DNA of 15,736 bases from an uncultured Nitrospira sp. (GTDB taxonomy: Bacteria; Nitrospirota; Nitrospiria; Nitrospirales; UBA8639): NCBI GenBank assembly GCA_902500695.1, contig CABVRQ010000015.1, positions 36,041 through 51,776 of the forward strand, read 5' to 3'. Each line of letters begins with the position of its first letter. Position 1 is the first letter of the stretch. Below are positions 1 to 7,901 of this stretch, in pieces. Both the position numbers and the translations under genes were made by a program. The notes below the pieces were generated by a model. That model had not been told where the DNA came from and ran no database searches. It saw only the letters and a list, made by a program, of their open reading frames with translations.

Positions 1-85
1 GTTTTCTTAACTACTGCACAGATGTGACCGATAAGAAGAAGTGGGTCAAAAGTCGTCGTGAAGATTCCCGAAAAGGAGGTGTCCT

Positions 86-544
86 ATGGGAGGCTTCAGA
101 GCTGGTCCACTTATCTTTACGGTCACCCCCCTTTTCCTGTTTGCCTCTCCCTCTCCAACGTGGCCGTGTGAATCGCTACTCAATCCTCTAGCCTTCCAGG
201 TTGCGACCTTCACCCAAAACACCCTCCTTCCCAATGGCATGATGGCCATTCGGTATCCGGAAACGGAGCAGGAAGTCTCTCCGCATGTCAGTGTTCATCG
301 AGTGTTAATGGTGCTTCCTGGATTACAGGAATCACTTCCTGAAGCCTCGGATACGCACTATCGAATCATTGAGGTGGATGGCACGGTTGGTTGGATGACA
401 TACGTACTCTCGGCCCATGCCCTGTTCTATGGTGTGGGGGAGGATTCCCTAGGTTTTCCGGAAAAGATTTGGATTGATCCCGAAGAAGATGGGCTGAATG
501 GTAATGAACATATCAATGGCAGAGAGCCTGATTCAGGGAAATGA
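86..544 (+). CDS. Small putative exported protein, unknown function
   Basis: This 152-residue protein is not recognised. The start is well supported: an AAAGGAGGT ribosome binding site at 72-80 lies five bases before the ATG. The N-terminus has a hydrophobic stretch at about residues 9-20 followed by Ser/Pro and a single Cys at 28. It could be a signal peptide, although only one positive charge (Arg5) precedes it and no clean AxA cleavage site is visible. The rest is acidic and rich in beta-prone segments. The part around residues 85-115, with the motif VDGTVGWM, resembles an SH3-like strand pattern but is too short to assign. The gene converges with the minus-strand fmdB gene, whose stop lies 55 bases downstream. 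No upstream gene is visible in the first 85 bases, so its operon context is unknown. Confidence 0.75.
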   Translation: MGGFRAGPLIFTVTPLFLFASPSPTWPCESLLNPLAFQVATFTQNTLLPNGMMAIRYPETEQEVSPHVSVHRVLMVLPGLQESLPEASDTHYRIIEVDGTVGWMTYVLSAHALFYGVGEDSLGFPEKIWIDPEEDGLNGNEHINGREPDSGK

Positions 545-598
545 GTGTATCGTAATATTACATGGGATCTATACCTCCAAGGTAAATTCCCAGACCGT

Positions 599-823
599 CT
601 AATTCATCGAGCAGGCGCCGGGACCCCGGGGATCTCCGCAGGATCCACAATTGCCTGGATCAACAATATTCATTCCACTGCCTGTCCCGCCTACCGCAAA
701 TCCTGTCAGTTGTTTCTCCAGCGTCGTGGCCTGACATTTCGGACATTCCGGAATTGTCGAGCTATGGACAAGCATTTCAAATTGATGCGAACATCCTTGG
801 CACTTATAGGCAAATATCGGCAT
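599..823 (-). CDS. FmdB family zinc-ribbon protein
   Basis: A 74-residue minus-strand protein opens with MPIFAYKCQGC, the hallmark start of the FmdB putative regulatory protein family. The zinc ribbon uses four cysteines, C8, C11, C27 and C30, in two CxxC knuckles. The Gly-rich tail ends CGSCGDPRGPGACSMN, with three more cysteines (59, 62, 71), as is common in this family. Length is typical. On the minus strand an AAGGAGGT ribosome binding site (833-840) lies nine bases from the ATG. The name comes from a gene near the formamidase operon of Methylophilus, but the molecular role of most members is unknown; nucleic-acid or metal binding is the usual guess. It is divergent from the 945-1205 gene and convergent with the 86-544 gene, so it is probably a single-gene transcript. 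Confidence 0.9.
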   Translation of the reverse strand: MPIFAYKCQGCSHQFEMLVHSSTIPECPKCQATTLEKQLTGFAVGGTGSGMNIVDPGNCGSCGDPRGPGACSMN

Positions 824-838
824 GGGTTCTAGACCTCC

Positions 839-866
839 TTTTCAACGAAATGGTAAGTCTTATTAT
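839..866 (+). promoter_or_regulatory. Candidate promoter for the 945-2724 unit
   Basis: On the plus strand TTTTCA (839-844) and TATTAT (861-866) are spaced by 16 bases. The -10 overlaps the minus-strand TATAAT of the divergent promoter almost completely, so the two polymerases would compete. Both boxes are imperfect, so support is weak. Confidence 0.25.
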
Positions 867-891
867 AGGCGCGGATGTAAGAAGAGGACAA
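862..891 (-). promoter_or_regulatory. Candidate sigma-70 promoter for fmdB-type gene
   Basis: Read on the minus strand, TTGTCC (886-891) and a perfect TATAAT (862-867) are separated by 18 bases. Transcription would start near 855 and leave a short leader before the ribosome binding site at 833-840. The -35 matches consensus at four of six positions. The assignment is by eye only. Confidence 0.4.
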
Positions 892-944
892 TGGACGCTT
901 GGAAAGGGAGCTGGTGTAGGGTCATGATGGAGAAGGAGAAAAAG

Positions 945-1205
945 ATGTATCAAGAGGAGGAATCATTTAATCTGAGGTTTTCCCTGGAAGCCAATTTCCC
1001 GGATGAATATGAGGGCGAGGAGGATGAGAGGGCGTGGCTCGCACATTGGGAAGAAAAAGTGAAGCCTGATATCGTGAAAAGTATATTTCGCACATTGGAG
1101 CAGTACCCTGACTGGGTGGCCCGCTTTCGCAATCGAGGGATGGCGGCCACGGACGAAATTGAAATTGTCTTAGAAAAAACCTATACCGATTCTACATTGA
1201 ATTAA
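945..1205 (+). CDS. Small acidic protein, unknown function
   Basis: The reading frame is open from 822, but the likely start is the ATG at 945, which has an AAGGAG ribosome binding site at 933-938, six bases upstream. This gives 86 residues. Earlier in-frame codons give Arg/Cys-rich residues unlike the rest and would overlap the fmdB start. The product is acidic with a Glu/Asp cluster (FPDEYEGEEDERAW) and a predicted helical, Trp-containing centre (LAHWEEKVKPDIVKSIFRTL). It ends with a conserved-looking segment, DWVARFRNRGMAATDEIEIV. There is no signal peptide or membrane segment, so it is probably cytoplasmic. I do not recognise the family. The gene lies seven bases before the FG-GAP gene and is probably co-transcribed with it. 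Confidence 0.7.
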   Translation: MYQEEESFNLRFSLEANFPDEYEGEEDERAWLAHWEEKVKPDIVKSIFRTLEQYPDWVARFRNRGMAATDEIEIVLEKTYTDSTLN

Positions 1206-1212
1206 CCTTAGT

Positions 1213-2724
1213 ATGATCTTTATGCCATTTGTGAAACGGTTTGGAATCTTAGTCGTTGCCTGGATGTGTTCGGTTGGCTGGCCCATGCCCGTTTATGCCC
1301 AGAATCTCATTTATTCCCCCACGCCGGGCAATCCGGTTGGGCGCGCTCCACAAGCCATTACGTCGGGAGATTTCAATGGGGACGGATTGTGGGATGTGGC
1401 GACGGTAAACAGCACCTCCGACGACGTCTCAGTGCTATTGGGCAACGGCAATGGCACCTTTCAATCGGCGGTGTCCTTTGGAGTCGGGAAAATTCCACTG
1501 GCGGTGGTTGCCGCCGATATGGATCGCGACGGCCGCCTCGATTTGGTCATGGCTTTAACCGGCTCTGATCAGGTGGTTGTGCTGAAAGGTGAGGGCACCG
1601 GACTGTTTCAGAAGTTGGGGAGTCAGGGGGCAGGCAAGGGAACGACCTTTTTAGCGGTCCGGGATGTAAACGGGGATGGGTGGAGTGATGTGGTGGCGGT
1701 GAATAGCGGACGATTCGGTTACTACCCGCCTTTTGATCTTGCGGTGCTCTTCAATGATGGCAAGGGAGGCCTGCTGGCCCCCGTGACTTATGAACAGAAC
1801 GGGCGGGACGGAATGTTTCCTACCGGGGTGCTGGTCGAGGATCTGACAGGGGATGGAAAACCGGACCTTGCGGTAACCTGGAGTCAGCCGAGTTGGCGTT
1901 CTCCGAACGGGCTTGTCTCCATACTGAAGAATTCCGGGAATGGGACGTTTGCCCTTGAGAGGGAACTCAAGCCTGGTTTTACCTTAAGCGCGATTCAGGG
2001 GGCCGACATCAACCATGACGGATTGGTTGACCTTGCCGTGACCAGTCTCTTTTCGGACAGCGTCCGCATTCTGCTCCAGCAAGATGGGGGAACGTTTACC
2101 GAATTGGATCACATTAAAGTGGGCTTTGCGCCGGTGGGAGTGACGTTTCGTGATTTTGACGGGGATCAGGAAATAGACATGGTTGTGGTCAATCGTGATT
2201 CCAATAGCTTGTCGATTTTGTTGGGGGATGGAGCCGGGCTCTTTACCTCAGCGGGACATTTCGGTGTTGGCGCCGCGCCGTCAGCCATGGTCGTGGAGGA
2301 TTTTGATCAAGACCAATTTCCCGATCTGGCCACGGCCGGCACCAATGTCGATGGCGTTTCGGTACTTCTTAGCGGAGATGCGGCTATCCCCCTCCCAAGT
2401 CTGAGCACCGATGTCATGGTCTTTGAGATGGAGTCGGGCCAAGAGACGAATCCTTCCTTCTCTCCTCATATGGTGCGGGTCTCCAACATCGGGTTGGGAC
2501 TTCTCAAAATTGTGGATGTGAAGATCACCGGAAATGAAGCGAATGCCTTTTCTGTTGTGGATAACACTTGCGCGGATGTCACGTTGCATACGGGCGATTC
2601 GTGCACGCTCAAGATCGGATTCGCTCCACATGAGCCGGGAACACACTATGCCATGCTGACGGTTCACGATAATGCCAGCGGTAGTCCGCGTCGCGTGGTG
2701 TTAAAAGGCCTGGTGAAAGGTTAA
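1213..2724 (+). CDS. Secreted FG-GAP/VCBS repeat protein with C-terminal Ig-like domain
   Basis: A 503-residue exported protein. Residues 1-30 form a signal peptide ending PVYAQ. Seven FG-GAP/VCBS repeats follow, each with a calcium-loop-like core (DFNGDG at 53, DMDRDG 102, DVNGDG 151, DLTGDG about 210, DINHDG 265, DFDGDQ 314, DFDQDQ 363) and a later strand ending G.GTF or similar. This number fits a single seven-bladed beta-propeller. Acidic positions degrade in the last two loops. Residues about 398-503 form a separate beta-sandwich of the choice-of-anchor D / ASPM-SPD2-Hydin type (VRVSNIG, CTLKIGFAPHEPGTHYAMLTV), with two cysteines, C564-region excluded, at the positions flanking the DVTLHTGDS segment that could pair. 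The ATG at 1222 is an alternative start; neither has a clear ribosome binding site, so translation may be coupled to the gene ending at 1205. It probably acts at the surface or in the periplasm as a binding protein; the ligand is unknown. Confidence 0.88.
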   Translation: MIFMPFVKRFGILVVAWMCSVGWPMPVYAQNLIYSPTPGNPVGRAPQAITSGDFNGDGLWDVATVNSTSDDVSVLLGNGNGTFQSAVSFGVGKIPLAVVAADMDRDGRLDLVMALTGSDQVVVLKGEGTGLFQKLGSQGAGKGTTFLAVRDVNGDGWSDVVAVNSGRFGYYPPFDLAVLFNDGKGGLLAPVTYEQNGRDGMFPTGVLVEDLTGDGKPDLAVTWSQPSWRSPNGLVSILKNSGNGTFALERELKPGFTLSAIQGADINHDGLVDLAVTSLFSDSVRILLQQDGGTFTELDHIKVGFAPVGVTFRDFDGDQEIDMVVVNRDSNSLSILLGDGAGLFTSAGHFGVGAAPSAMVVEDFDQDQFPDLATAGTNVDGVSVLLSGDAAIPLPSLSTDVMVFEMESGQETNPSFSPHMVRVSNIGLGLLKIVDVKITGNEANAFSVVDNTCADVTLHTGDSCTLKIGFAPHEPGTHYAMLTVHDNASGSPRRVVLKGLVKG

Positions 2725-2768
2725 GAAGGTGTCCTCCTTAGCCTGAATGTGTAGCTGAACCAGCCCTT

Positions 2769-2797
2769 TTGACCCTCCCTTCCTCGCGCCATTTTAT
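2769..2797 (+). promoter_or_regulatory. Candidate sigma-70 promoter for hyuAB
   Basis: TTGACC (2769-2774, five of six consensus bases) and TTTTAT (2792-2797, four of six) are spaced by 17 bases in the 142-base gap before hyuA. A start near 2804 would leave a leader of about 60 bases. No operator was recognised. Confidence 0.4.
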
Positions 2798-2866
2798 TTC
2801 TTCTATTCAAACCTGCCCGACAATACGGTATGCTCTCCTTCCATTCTCTGAAGAAGAGTGTATTCC

Positions 2867-4900
2867 ATGTCGACTTCCGGTCAATCCAGTCAAAATGTGT
2901 GGGTGGGTATCGATATTGGGGGGACCTTTACCGACTTTGTCATCTATTCCCCCTCGGAACAATCTCTCCAGCGATTTAAAATTCTTTCGACTCCGGCCGA
3001 TCCTGCAGAAGCGGTATTGCAAGGGTTATCCCAACTTCCTCACCATCCTGGGCGTCATATTGTGCATGGTTCCACCGTGGCCACCAATGCCATTCTGGAA
3101 CGCAAAGGGGCGCGGACGGCTCTCATTACGACAAAAGGTTTTCGGGATGTACTACTCATTGGACGACAAAATCGTCCTGAGTTGTACGACCTGTTCCCGG
3201 TCATTCCTCCGCCCTTAGTCCCGCGTGAATGGTCATTCGAAATCTCGGAGCGGGTGGATTGTGAAGGGAACATCCTGACGCCTCTTCAGGAACATGACCT
3301 TGTCTCAATTTTGGAAATGTTACGGGGTGACGGGATTCAGTCGGTGGCCGTGTCATTTCTGTTTTCCTTTGTGAATCCTGCTCATGAGCAATGGGTGACG
3401 AAGCGATTGCGTGACGAAGGGTTCTTTGTGACGGGCTCCTCTGAAATCCTGCCGGAATTTCGTGAATATGAACGAACCAGTACGACGGTGGTGAATGCCT
3501 ATGTGTCTCCGGTTCTCGATACCTATTTGGGCCGTTTAGAACGGGAGATGAATCCGGCCGAGTTTCATATTGTCCAATCGAACGGGGGGCGTATTTCGGT
3601 CGCCCAAGCGCGAGGGCATGGCGTCCGCTCCATTCTGTCTGGTCCCGCCGGGGGTGTGGTGGGCGCGCAATACATGGCAGGGTTAGCAGGTTTCACCCGG
3701 ATTCTGACGTATGATATGGGGGGGACCTCAACAGATGTGGCGTTGGTCAGTGAGACGATTCACGTCACGACGGAGGCCAAAATTGGGGGGAATCCCATTC
3801 GTGTGCCCGTCATCGATATTCATACGGTCGGTGCCGGAGGGGGCTCTCTGGCTACCGTCGATGCCGGCGGCAATCTTCGTGTAGGACCCCAAAGTGCCGG
3901 AGCTCAGCCGGGTCCGGTGTGTTATGGGCGGGGCGGGACGATTCCGACGGTTACCGATGCCCATGTGGTGCTGGGCCGATTGCCGACTGACGGGTTTTTA
4001 GGTGGCCGGATGAGATTGAATGTCGAGGCGGCGCAACAGGCGTTCGATGACCTGAGCCGCCAGATGGTCCTGGCCCCTCGTTCCGGCTTGGATATCCGGC
4101 AGACCTTGGCATTGGGCATGATCCAAATTGCCAATGTGCATATGGAGCGCGCGCTGCGTGTCATTTCGGTGGAGCGGGGAGAAGATCCGAGGGAAACCGT
4201 CTTGGTGGCATTCGGTGGGGCCGGCGGATTACATGCCTGTGATCTGGCCAGGGCGCTGGGTATTCCACACGTGTTGGTGTCGCCTCTAGCGGCCACGCTC
4301 TCTGCTCTGGGCATGTTGGCTGCCGATGTGCAATTGGATTATGTCCAGACGGTGATGCTGCCGGGGAGCACGCCGATTGAGATCCTTGAACAGTCGACGC
4401 AACCGTTGGTTGATCAGGGGCAAAAGGACTTACATCGGGAAGGCGTGGATCCTGATCAATGGTGTCTCTCTCGAACCGTCGATGTCCGTTATGTCGGGCA
4501 ATCCTTTGACTTAGCGGTGCCGCTGACTCCTCATTTCCAGGAGGAATTTCATCGGATTCATCACGAACGCTATGGCTATAATCAGATAGAGACGCCTATC
4601 GAGATTGTGAATGTACGAGTCCGGGCAGTCGGCCAGGTGACGCCGCCGACCATTCCTACCAGGCCGCTAGGGTCAGCCGATCCGATTGCAGCCAAGTGGG
4701 AAGATCGTCCCGTGGTCTTGCCTCAGGGGATACAACCGGTCCCGCATTATTGGGGAAACCGCTTGTGTCCGGGACATGAAATCAATGGACCGGCCATTCT
4801 GGTGTTGGATGATACGACGGTCTATCTCGGACCCACGGATCACGCCGCGATTGATAGGTATTCGAATATTCTCATAAAGGTTGGAGCCACCGATGGATGA
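2867..4900 (+). CDS. hyuA: Hydantoinase/oxoprolinase subunit A
   Basis: This is the ATPase-like A subunit of the ATP-dependent hydantoinase/5-oxoprolinase family, which couples ATP hydrolysis to opening of cyclic amides such as N-methylhydantoin or 5-oxoproline. From the ATG at 2867 it is 677 residues, normal for a separate A subunit. The N-terminal domain has GIDIGGTFTD (14-23) and HGSTVATNAILERKG (68-82). The actin-like core has SGPAGG (258-263), YDMGGTSTD (282-290), VGAGGGS (321-327) and FGGAGG (449-454). The C-terminal segment has RYVGQSFDL (541-549) and ERYGY (567-571). An in-frame GTG at 2858 is an alternative start; neither has a strong ribosome binding site. It overlaps hyuB by eight bases, which suggests coupled translation of a stoichiometric A/B complex. 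Substrate cannot be told from sequence; no transporter, racemase or carbamoylase lies nearby. Confidence 0.95.
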   Translation: MSTSGQSSQNVWVGIDIGGTFTDFVIYSPSEQSLQRFKILSTPADPAEAVLQGLSQLPHHPGRHIVHGSTVATNAILERKGARTALITTKGFRDVLLIGRQNRPELYDLFPVIPPPLVPREWSFEISERVDCEGNILTPLQEHDLVSILEMLRGDGIQSVAVSFLFSFVNPAHEQWVTKRLRDEGFFVTGSSEILPEFREYERTSTTVVNAYVSPVLDTYLGRLEREMNPAEFHIVQSNGGRISVAQARGHGVRSILSGPAGGVVGAQYMAGLAGFTRILTYDMGGTSTDVALVSETIHVTTEAKIGGNPIRVPVIDIHTVGAGGGSLATVDAGGNLRVGPQSAGAQPGPVCYGRGGTIPTVTDAHVVLGRLPTDGFLGGRMRLNVEAAQQAFDDLSRQMVLAPRSGLDIRQTLALGMIQIANVHMERALRVISVERGEDPRETVLVAFGGAGGLHACDLARALGIPHVLVSPLAATLSALGMLAADVQLDYVQTVMLPGSTPIEILEQSTQPLVDQGQKDLHREGVDPDQWCLSRTVDVRYVGQSFDLAVPLTPHFQEEFHRIHHERYGYNQIETPIEIVNVRVRAVGQVTPPTIPTRPLGSADPIAAKWEDRPVVLPQGIQPVPHYWGNRLCPGHEINGPAILVLDDTTVYLGPTDHAAIDRYSNILIKVGATDG

Positions 4901-6512
4901 TCCCATTCGCACCGAAATGATGAAGCACCGGTTGGTGTCTGTGGCCGAGGAAATGGGCGCTCGCCTGCAAAGGGCCGCCTTCTCGCCCAACATTAAAGAG
5001 CGGTGTGATTTTTCCTGTGCGGTGTTTGATTCATTAGGAAATCTGGTTGCGCAAGCTGCGCATATCCCGGTTCATCTTGGAGCCATGCCCTTGTCGGTGC
5101 AGGCCTGCCTTGAGTCTTTGAGTCTGGCGCCTGGCGATGTGGCCATGGTGAATGATCCTTATCGCGGGGGCACACATCTTCCCGATCTCACAGTGGTCTC
5201 ACCAATTTTTATGGAAGACACCTCTCCCCCCACGCTTTTAGGGTTGGTCGCCAATCGAGCGCACCATGCCGACATTGGCGGGATGTCTGCTGGCTCTATG
5301 CCGTTGTCACAGGAAATTTATCAAGAAGGACTTATCATTCCTCCAGTCAAGCTCATGGTTAGCGGTCAAAATAATGCTGATATTTGGCGGCTGCTGCTAG
5401 CGAATGTCCGTACTCCAGAGGAACGCATGGGCGATCTCCAAGCTCAGTTGGCGGCAAATCAGATTGGAGGGGAACGGATGCGAGCGATGGCTGAACGGTT
5501 TGGCATGCAACCGCTGCTTGTGGAAATGGATGCCCTGCTTCGGTATAGCGAACGCATGACCCGCCAGTTAATTGGCACGGTACCTAATGGCTGCTACCGT
5601 TTTGAAGATGCTCTGGATAACGATGGCTTTACCGAAGAGCCTGCCGTCATTCGTGTCGCGATCATGATCGAAGATGAACAGGTCACGGTCGATTTTTCGG
5701 GAACTGACACCCAAAGAGCTGGCAGCATTAATGCCGTGTATCCGGTTACCCTTTCCGCAGTGGCCTATGTCTTCCGATGTGTGTTGGGATTAGACATCCC
5801 TGCCAATAGCGGATGTTTGCGGCCGATTCACATCATCGCACCGGAAGGCACGTTGGTGCATGCCAGGCGTCCTGCCGCGGTGGCCGCGGGAAATGTGGAA
5901 ACCTCCCAGCGAATCGTGGATGTCCTGTTGGGAGCCCTGGCGCAGGCCTGTCCTGATCGCATTCCGGCCGCCAGCCAGGGCACGATGAATAATCTCACCA
6001 TTGGCGGATGGGATCAACGGCACAACCGCCCCTTTGCCTATTACGAAACCATCGGCGGGGGTATGGGTGCGGGCCCTCATTACGATGGGGCGAACGGCCG
6101 CCACTCACATATGACCAATACCCTGAACACGCCGGTGGAAGCCGTGGAGTATGCCTATCCGTTTCGCATTTCCCGCTATGCCCTGCGGGAAAGGTCTGGC
6201 GGAACCGGTCAGCATCAAGGCGGAGATGGAATCGTGCGGGCATACGAATTTCTTCAGCCTGCCGAGGTGACCCTGTTGTCCGACCGCCGGATCACCAAAC
6301 CGTATGGTCTGAAAGGTGGAGAAACAGGACAACCCGGTCGCAATTGTTTGATGCAAAATGGAATTGAACAGGAGGTATCTGGAAAATGTTCGTTCGCCGT
6401 TGAAGCTGGAGACACCCTTACCATCGAAACTCCAGGAAGCGGGGGGTATGGTACTCCTGAAATTAGACCCTATTCTCCATCGAAGATATTCCACGCAAAT
6501 AGATATTATTGA
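4893..6512 (+). CDS. hyuB: Hydantoinase/oxoprolinase subunit B
   Basis: A 539-residue B subunit, partner of the preceding hyuA product. Family motifs run the full length: SPNIKERCDFSCAVFD (31-46), AAHIPVHLGAMP (55-66), NDPYRGGTHLPDLT (87-100), ANRAHHADIGG (120-130), DFSGTDTQ (267-274), GNVETSQRI (333-341), ETIGGGMGAGP (385-395) and the C-terminal ETPGSGGYG (512-520). The His-rich motif (NRAHHADIGG) contains likely metal or catalytic residues by family analogy. The ATG at 4893 lies inside the end of hyuA, with GGAG at 4883-4886; an upstream TTG at 4881 in frame is less likely. About 19 residues follow the usual GGYG ending, a little longer than many homologs. The protein should be cytoplasmic and work as an A/B oligomer. 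Confidence 0.95.
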   Translation: MDDPIRTEMMKHRLVSVAEEMGARLQRAAFSPNIKERCDFSCAVFDSLGNLVAQAAHIPVHLGAMPLSVQACLESLSLAPGDVAMVNDPYRGGTHLPDLTVVSPIFMEDTSPPTLLGLVANRAHHADIGGMSAGSMPLSQEIYQEGLIIPPVKLMVSGQNNADIWRLLLANVRTPEERMGDLQAQLAANQIGGERMRAMAERFGMQPLLVEMDALLRYSERMTRQLIGTVPNGCYRFEDALDNDGFTEEPAVIRVAIMIEDEQVTVDFSGTDTQRAGSINAVYPVTLSAVAYVFRCVLGLDIPANSGCLRPIHIIAPEGTLVHARRPAAVAAGNVETSQRIVDVLLGALAQACPDRIPAASQGTMNNLTIGGWDQRHNRPFAYYETIGGGMGAGPHYDGANGRHSHMTNTLNTPVEAVEYAYPFRISRYALRERSGGTGQHQGGDGIVRAYEFLQPAEVTLLSDRRITKPYGLKGGETGQPGRNCLMQNGIEQEVSGKCSFAVEAGDTLTIETPGSGGYGTPEIRPYSPSKIFHANRYY

Positions 6513-6528
6513 AAATAGGACGTATAAT
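6500..6528 (+). promoter_or_regulatory. Candidate sigma-70 promoter for the tandem-HTH regulator
   Basis: A perfect TATAAT (6523-6528) lies 17 bases after TAGATA (6500-6505, four of six consensus bases). It starts inside the last codons of hyuB and would begin transcription near 6535, about 115 bases before the regulator's ATG. A small hairpin, CTCTC-TTTT-GAGAG at 6533-6546, sits at the predicted 5' end of the transcript. Confidence 0.45.
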
Positions 6529-6650
6529 TTGTCTCTCTTTTGAGAGGCTGCTTCCAAACGCGAGCAACATGAAACCAATAAAAGGCAGCCGTATTGAGAA
6601 AATGAGACTCGATTCCCCCATTGACGATCCATTTGTCTTGAGGTGTGCCC

Positions 6651-7901
6651 ATGAAACCCAAAGATTGGGTCGGGCTGATCGAAGCCGGTTACAGCCTCCA
6701 AGGCGACGACGATGCATGGCTTAGGAATCTTCTAGAACATGCGGCCCCCCTTTCCGATCGTGGCTTTTGGCCCACCATTGGTACTTACTCCTACACGCCA
6801 ACCAACATCTGCTTAGAGCGCACCGGGACACTAGGCCCTGCGATCGCCGTTAAGTTTCTTCAATCGAGTATTCAAGTCAAGACCAATGCCGTCGACAAGT
6901 TTTTCCGGGGTGGCCTACGGGTTTGCTCTTTAAGTGAAGCCCTGTATCAACAAGAACCGGATCTTCAAGAGACCGTGCGACAAATGACCGAGGGGGTGGT
7001 TCAGGATAAGCTGGCGATCAAAGGACTGACTGGCCAAAACAGTGCACTCATCATCTGTTGGTTGTTTGGTGAAGCGATGACCCCCACCTGCGTGGAACGC
7101 AAGCATTGGGGATTAGTGGCTAGCCATCTTGGCACCGGCTTCCGATTGCGGTCGCTCGGACGAGCGGTCACCCTCGATTCATTGCCGGTGGAGGCGATTT
7201 TTGATTCTGATGGAAAGCTTCAAGAGGTTCGAGGCAAAGCCACAGATCCGTCAGTACGTGAAACCTTACGTGAAATGGTTCGTCGGATTGATCACACGCG
7301 AACGCAAGCGCGTCGTAGCCATCCGGATGAGGCCCTCGCAGCATGGGAGGGTTTGGTGCAAGGCCGTTGGTCAATCGTGGATTACATAGATACTGACCGG
7401 CGTCGGTTTGTGGTGGCAATCAAAAACGATCCCCAGTGTCCTGACCCTCGGGGGCTCACCTTACGTGAACGACAAGTCGCCGACTTTATCGGCCTCGGGC
7501 ATTCCAACAAAGAAATCAGTTATACCCTTGGGATTTCTCCTTCGGCGGTGACCAATTGTACGGTGCGAGCCCAGCACAAGCTTGGATTGTCATCGGTGCC
7601 GGAGTTGGCCGCTTTTTTTGCCCCCAGCGGATTGCGGACCAAATTAGCTGAGTGCGCGGTGCAGGGGGAGGATCTCCTTGTCGGAGCGTATCCTCTGGTC
7701 GATGAAGAACGGGTGAAAGATTTGACCGAAGCTGAACGGGGGGTGTTGACGCATCTGTTGGCAGGTTCGACCAATCTGGATATTGCGGAACGGCGGCAGA
7801 CGAGCGAACACACCGTGGCAAATCAAGTCCAGGCCATCTTTCGAAAGTTGGAAGTAGGTTCCCGTTGTGCACTTGCTGCCCGCTTGCAGTGCGGGGTGTA
7901 A
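6651..7901 (+). CDS. Transcriptional regulator with two LuxR-type HTH domains
   Basis: A 416-residue cytoplasmic protein. The ATG at 6651 follows GAGGTG (6640-6645) at five bases; a GTG two codons upstream is possible. The N-terminal about 250 residues begin KDWVGLIEAGYSLQGDDDAW, the opening seen in some large single-component LuxR-type regulators, and have no recognisable receiver or PAS signature. The first HTH spans about 269-323 (LTLRERQVADFIGLGHSNKE onward, with GISPSAVTN in the recognition region). The second spans about 358-411 (LTEAERGVLTHLLAGSTNLD onward, with TSEHTVANQVQAIFRKL). Both keep the spacing of the GerE/LuxR fold. A single C-terminal HTH is usual, so the tandem form is odd. 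It sits between hyuAB and the exported-protein island, all on one strand, and could regulate either; its own promoter seems present. Its signal is unknown. Confidence 0.88.
   Translation: MKPKDWVGLIEAGYSLQGDDDAWLRNLLEHAAPLSDRGFWPTIGTYSYTPTNICLERTGTLGPAIAVKFLQSSIQVKTNAVDKFFRGGLRVCSLSEALYQQEPDLQETVRQMTEGVVQDKLAIKGLTGQNSALIICWLFGEAMTPTCVERKHWGLVASHLGTGFRLRSLGRAVTLDSLPVEAIFDSDGKLQEVRGKATDPSVRETLREMVRRIDHTRTQARRSHPDEALAAWEGLVQGRWSIVDYIDTDRRRFVVAIKNDPQCPDPRGLTLRERQVADFIGLGHSNKEISYTLGISPSAVTNCTVRAQHKLGLSSVPELAAFFAPSGLRTKLAECAVQGEDLLVGAYPLVDEERVKDLTEAERGVLTHLLAGSTNLDIAERRQTSEHTVANQVQAIFRKLEVGSRCALAARLQCGV

Noticed and set aside
545..832. Plus-strand open frame of 95 codons opposite fmdB
   Set aside because: It is a shadow of the minus-strand FmdB gene, which has a family-typical sequence and its own ribosome binding site.
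6533..6546. Small hairpin CTCTC-TTTT-GAGAG after hyuB as an intrinsic terminator
   Set aside because: The stem is only five pairs and no T run follows; it fits better as the 5' end of the predicted regulator transcript.
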